A stretch of 64,000 bases of DNA from Candidatus Puniceispirillum sp. (lineage in GTDB: Bacteria; Pseudomonadota; Alphaproteobacteria; Puniceispirillales; Puniceispirillaceae). Of this stretch, positions 62,747 through 64,000 are shown in pieces (within the stretch, counting starts at the first letter, position 1; each line of letters opens with the position of its first letter). The stretch spans positions 124,001 to 188,000 of the forward strand of contig JADHOR010000001.1 in NCBI GenBank assembly GCA_016778895.1, in the 5' to 3' direction. The notes beneath the pieces were generated by a model. The model was not told the origin of the DNA, did no database searches, and was given only the letters and a program-made list of their open reading frames with translations. Position numbers and translations under genes: made by a program.

Positions 62747-63618
62747 TGACAAATCTTGTTTTACTCGATACGGCCAGTCTCATTGCCCTGCTGTTTGTCG
62801 TTTTGATTGGCCTTCCGCACGGCGCCTTTGATGGAGCAATTGCCAATCACCTTGGCGCAGGCCGGTCGCTTGCGGCCGGGATGAAATTCATTGCCATTTA
62901 TTGCGCCGCCGCCCTAATGGTTATAGCAATTTGGCTGATAGCACCGAGTCTGACGCTGACGCTATTTCTAATCATCTCAATGATACATTTTGGCCGCGGC
63001 GATGCCGCGGCGGAATCGCAACCCGCTCTTTTAATTCAGATTCTGCTCCATGGCGGCCTACCCATATTCGGAATCATCTATTTGCAGCAAGACAGCGTAA
63101 CCCCGCTATTCAATGCGCTCACGGATGGCTCTTCAGAGCTTGCCCTATCCCTTGCCGAAATCATCGCACCCCTTATGACGGCGATGACAGCCCTATATGC
63201 TCTATTGGCATTTCGTGACTCGTCACTTCGCCCACGATTTGCCGAGTTTATACTGCTCGCAATCGCTTTTGCCGCCCTGCCTCCACTTATCGGTTTTGCT
63301 GTCTATTTTTGCATTATCCATACTGGCAGGCATATGCGCCGGATTTGGCATATGCTATCGTCTTCCGCGTCACCAAGAGGGGTTTTCTCCCAGGCAGCAG
63401 GCTTTACCATCGCCAGTTGGCTTGTTGGCGCCGCAGTGTTTTTCGGGATTGATAGCAGTAATCCGGAGGCTGAATTATTGAAGATCATTTTCATAGGCCT
63501 TGCTGCGCTGACCGTACCGCATATGATTCTAGTCGATGGTTTTTTCCCGCGCACAACTGTTAGTAAGATTGCACGACAGGCAATCAGAGTTAAGGTAACA
63601 CAGCAGGATGACGAATAA
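62743..63618 (+). CDS. blh: Beta-carotene 15,15'-dioxygenase Blh
   Basis: Blh cleaves beta-carotene into two retinal molecules, the chromophore of proteorhodopsin. It is an integral membrane protein with several hydrophobic segments and the conserved iron-binding histidines H26 (PHGAFD), H82 (IHFGRGD), H193/H197 (IIHTGRHM) and H260 (VPHMILVD). It overlaps crtY by 4 bases and idi by 11 bases. Its presence makes the opsin self-sufficient for retinal. Confidence 0.95.
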   Translation: MMTNLVLLDTASLIALLFVVLIGLPHGAFDGAIANHLGAGRSLAAGMKFIAIYCAAALMVIAIWLIAPSLTLTLFLIISMIHFGRGDAAAESQPALLIQILLHGGLPIFGIIYLQQDSVTPLFNALTDGSSELALSLAEIIAPLMTAMTALYALLAFRDSSLRPRFAEFILLAIAFAALPPLIGFAVYFCIIHTGRHMRRIWHMLSSSASPRGVFSQAAGFTIASWLVGAAVFFGIDSSNPEAELLKIIFIGLAALTVPHMILVDGFFPRTTVSKIARQAIRVKVTQQDDE

Positions 63619-64000
63619 CGAAAGCAATCAGATCGCGGGTGGCAACATCACCGCAGCATCACGAAAAGATGCGCATATTGATCTTGCGCTTGACCCGCAA
63701 ACCCGGTCTGACGGCAGCAATGGCTTTGACCGGGTAAATTTTGAACATTGTGCCATGCCTGAAATGGCACTGCCTCACATTGACCTTTCGACGGAGTTTT
63801 TGTGCAAACATCTTGATGCGCCTATAATGATTGGCGCAATGACCGGCGGCACACCGCGTGCCGAGGCCATTAACCGCGCTCTAGCCCATGTTGCGCAGGA
63901 TCAGAAAATCGCGTTTGCCATTGGCTCGCAGCGTGCCGCCTTAGAACTTGGGCACAGCGCTGGCTATCTTCGCGATATTGCGCCCGATATTCCGATCATT
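63608..64000 (+). CDS. fni: Type 2 isopentenyl-diphosphate delta-isomerase, N-terminal part
   Basis: An FMN-dependent isomerase interconverting isopentenyl and dimethylallyl diphosphate. The visible 131 residues include RKDAHIDLAL, IDLSTEFLCKHLDAPIMIGA and MTGGTPRAEAINRALA, then AIGSQRAALE. The gene is cut by the window end. It starts within the last 11 bases of blh. It feeds the five-carbon units into the carotenoid pathway, so the cluster covers every step from IPP to retinal. Confidence 0.94.
   Translation, partial: MTNNESNQIAGGNITAASRKDAHIDLALDPQTRSDGSNGFDRVNFEHCAMPEMALPHIDLSTEFLCKHLDAPIMIGAMTGGTPRAEAINRALAHVAQDQKIAFAIGSQRAALELGHSAGYLRDIAPDIPII

Noticed and set aside
1-64000. CRISPR arrays, insertion sequences, rRNA genes or further tRNAs
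   Set aside because: No regularly spaced repeats, transposase-like frames or additional cloverleaf patterns were found when reading through the window.

Overview
This window reads as part of a streamlined marine alphaproteobacterial chromosome. Short intergenic gaps, many 1-11 nt overlaps between genes, a complete proteorhodopsin/retinal cluster, an aerobic carbon-monoxide-dehydrogenase-type (cox) cluster and methylated-amine catabolism genes together resemble the SAR116 group (Candidatus Puniceispirillum). That placement is an inference from gene content; no search was run. No insertion sequence, prophage, rRNA or CRISPR array was seen.

Layout. 1-14.4 kb: housekeeping genes. These are the purD end, tadA, a 16S/23S pseudouridine synthase, rsmD, and a reverse-strand operon ribF-ileS-lspA-DUF3035 lipoprotein-mutL. 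Then come an MscS channel, a ChaC-like cyclotransferase, tRNA-Leu(CAA), a YqaA membrane protein, dsbB, coq7, an HNH nuclease and an alpha/beta hydrolase. 14.4-25.9 kb: gluQ, a candidate small RNA with its own promoter and terminator, an MFS transporter, a Fur-family regulator, an EamA transporter, psd-pssA, a degenerate SprT-like protein, a carboxymuconolactone-decarboxylase-family protein, a small orphan, bioY, thiN and a predicted manganese exporter. 25.9-32.4 kb: a decayed HlyD fragment, trmL, a metallo-beta-lactamase hydrolase, metY, an alpha/beta hydrolase and a FadN-like beta-oxidation protein.

32.4-39.9 kb: a one-carbon/methylamine block on the reverse strand. An XRE-cupin regulator is followed by two tandem dimethylglycine-dehydrogenase-like flavoproteins and an MttB-family methyltransferase that contains no pyrrolysine (amber) codon. 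40-44.9 kb: DUF983, a spermidine-synthase-like protein, a DksA/TraR-type zinc finger, a PQQ-type sugar dehydrogenase, a small membrane protein and a MATE exporter. 44.9-53.6 kb: two divergent cox operons. The reverse one (coxD, coxE, xdhC, moeA-mocA fusion) supplies cofactor insertion. The forward one (coxS-coxL-coxM) encodes a form II molybdenum hydroxylase. 53.9-57 kb: an acyl-CoA dehydrogenase, a TauE/SafE permease and a DUF1989 protein.

57.2-64 kb: a light-harvesting operon of green-tuned proteorhodopsin, crtE, crtI, crtB, crtY, blh and type 2 idi (cut by the window end). The enzymes run from isopentenyl diphosphate through beta-carotene to retinal, so the opsin and its whole chromophore pathway lie together. 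A palindrome and promoter precede the opsin, and a terminator-like hairpin separates it from the crt genes.
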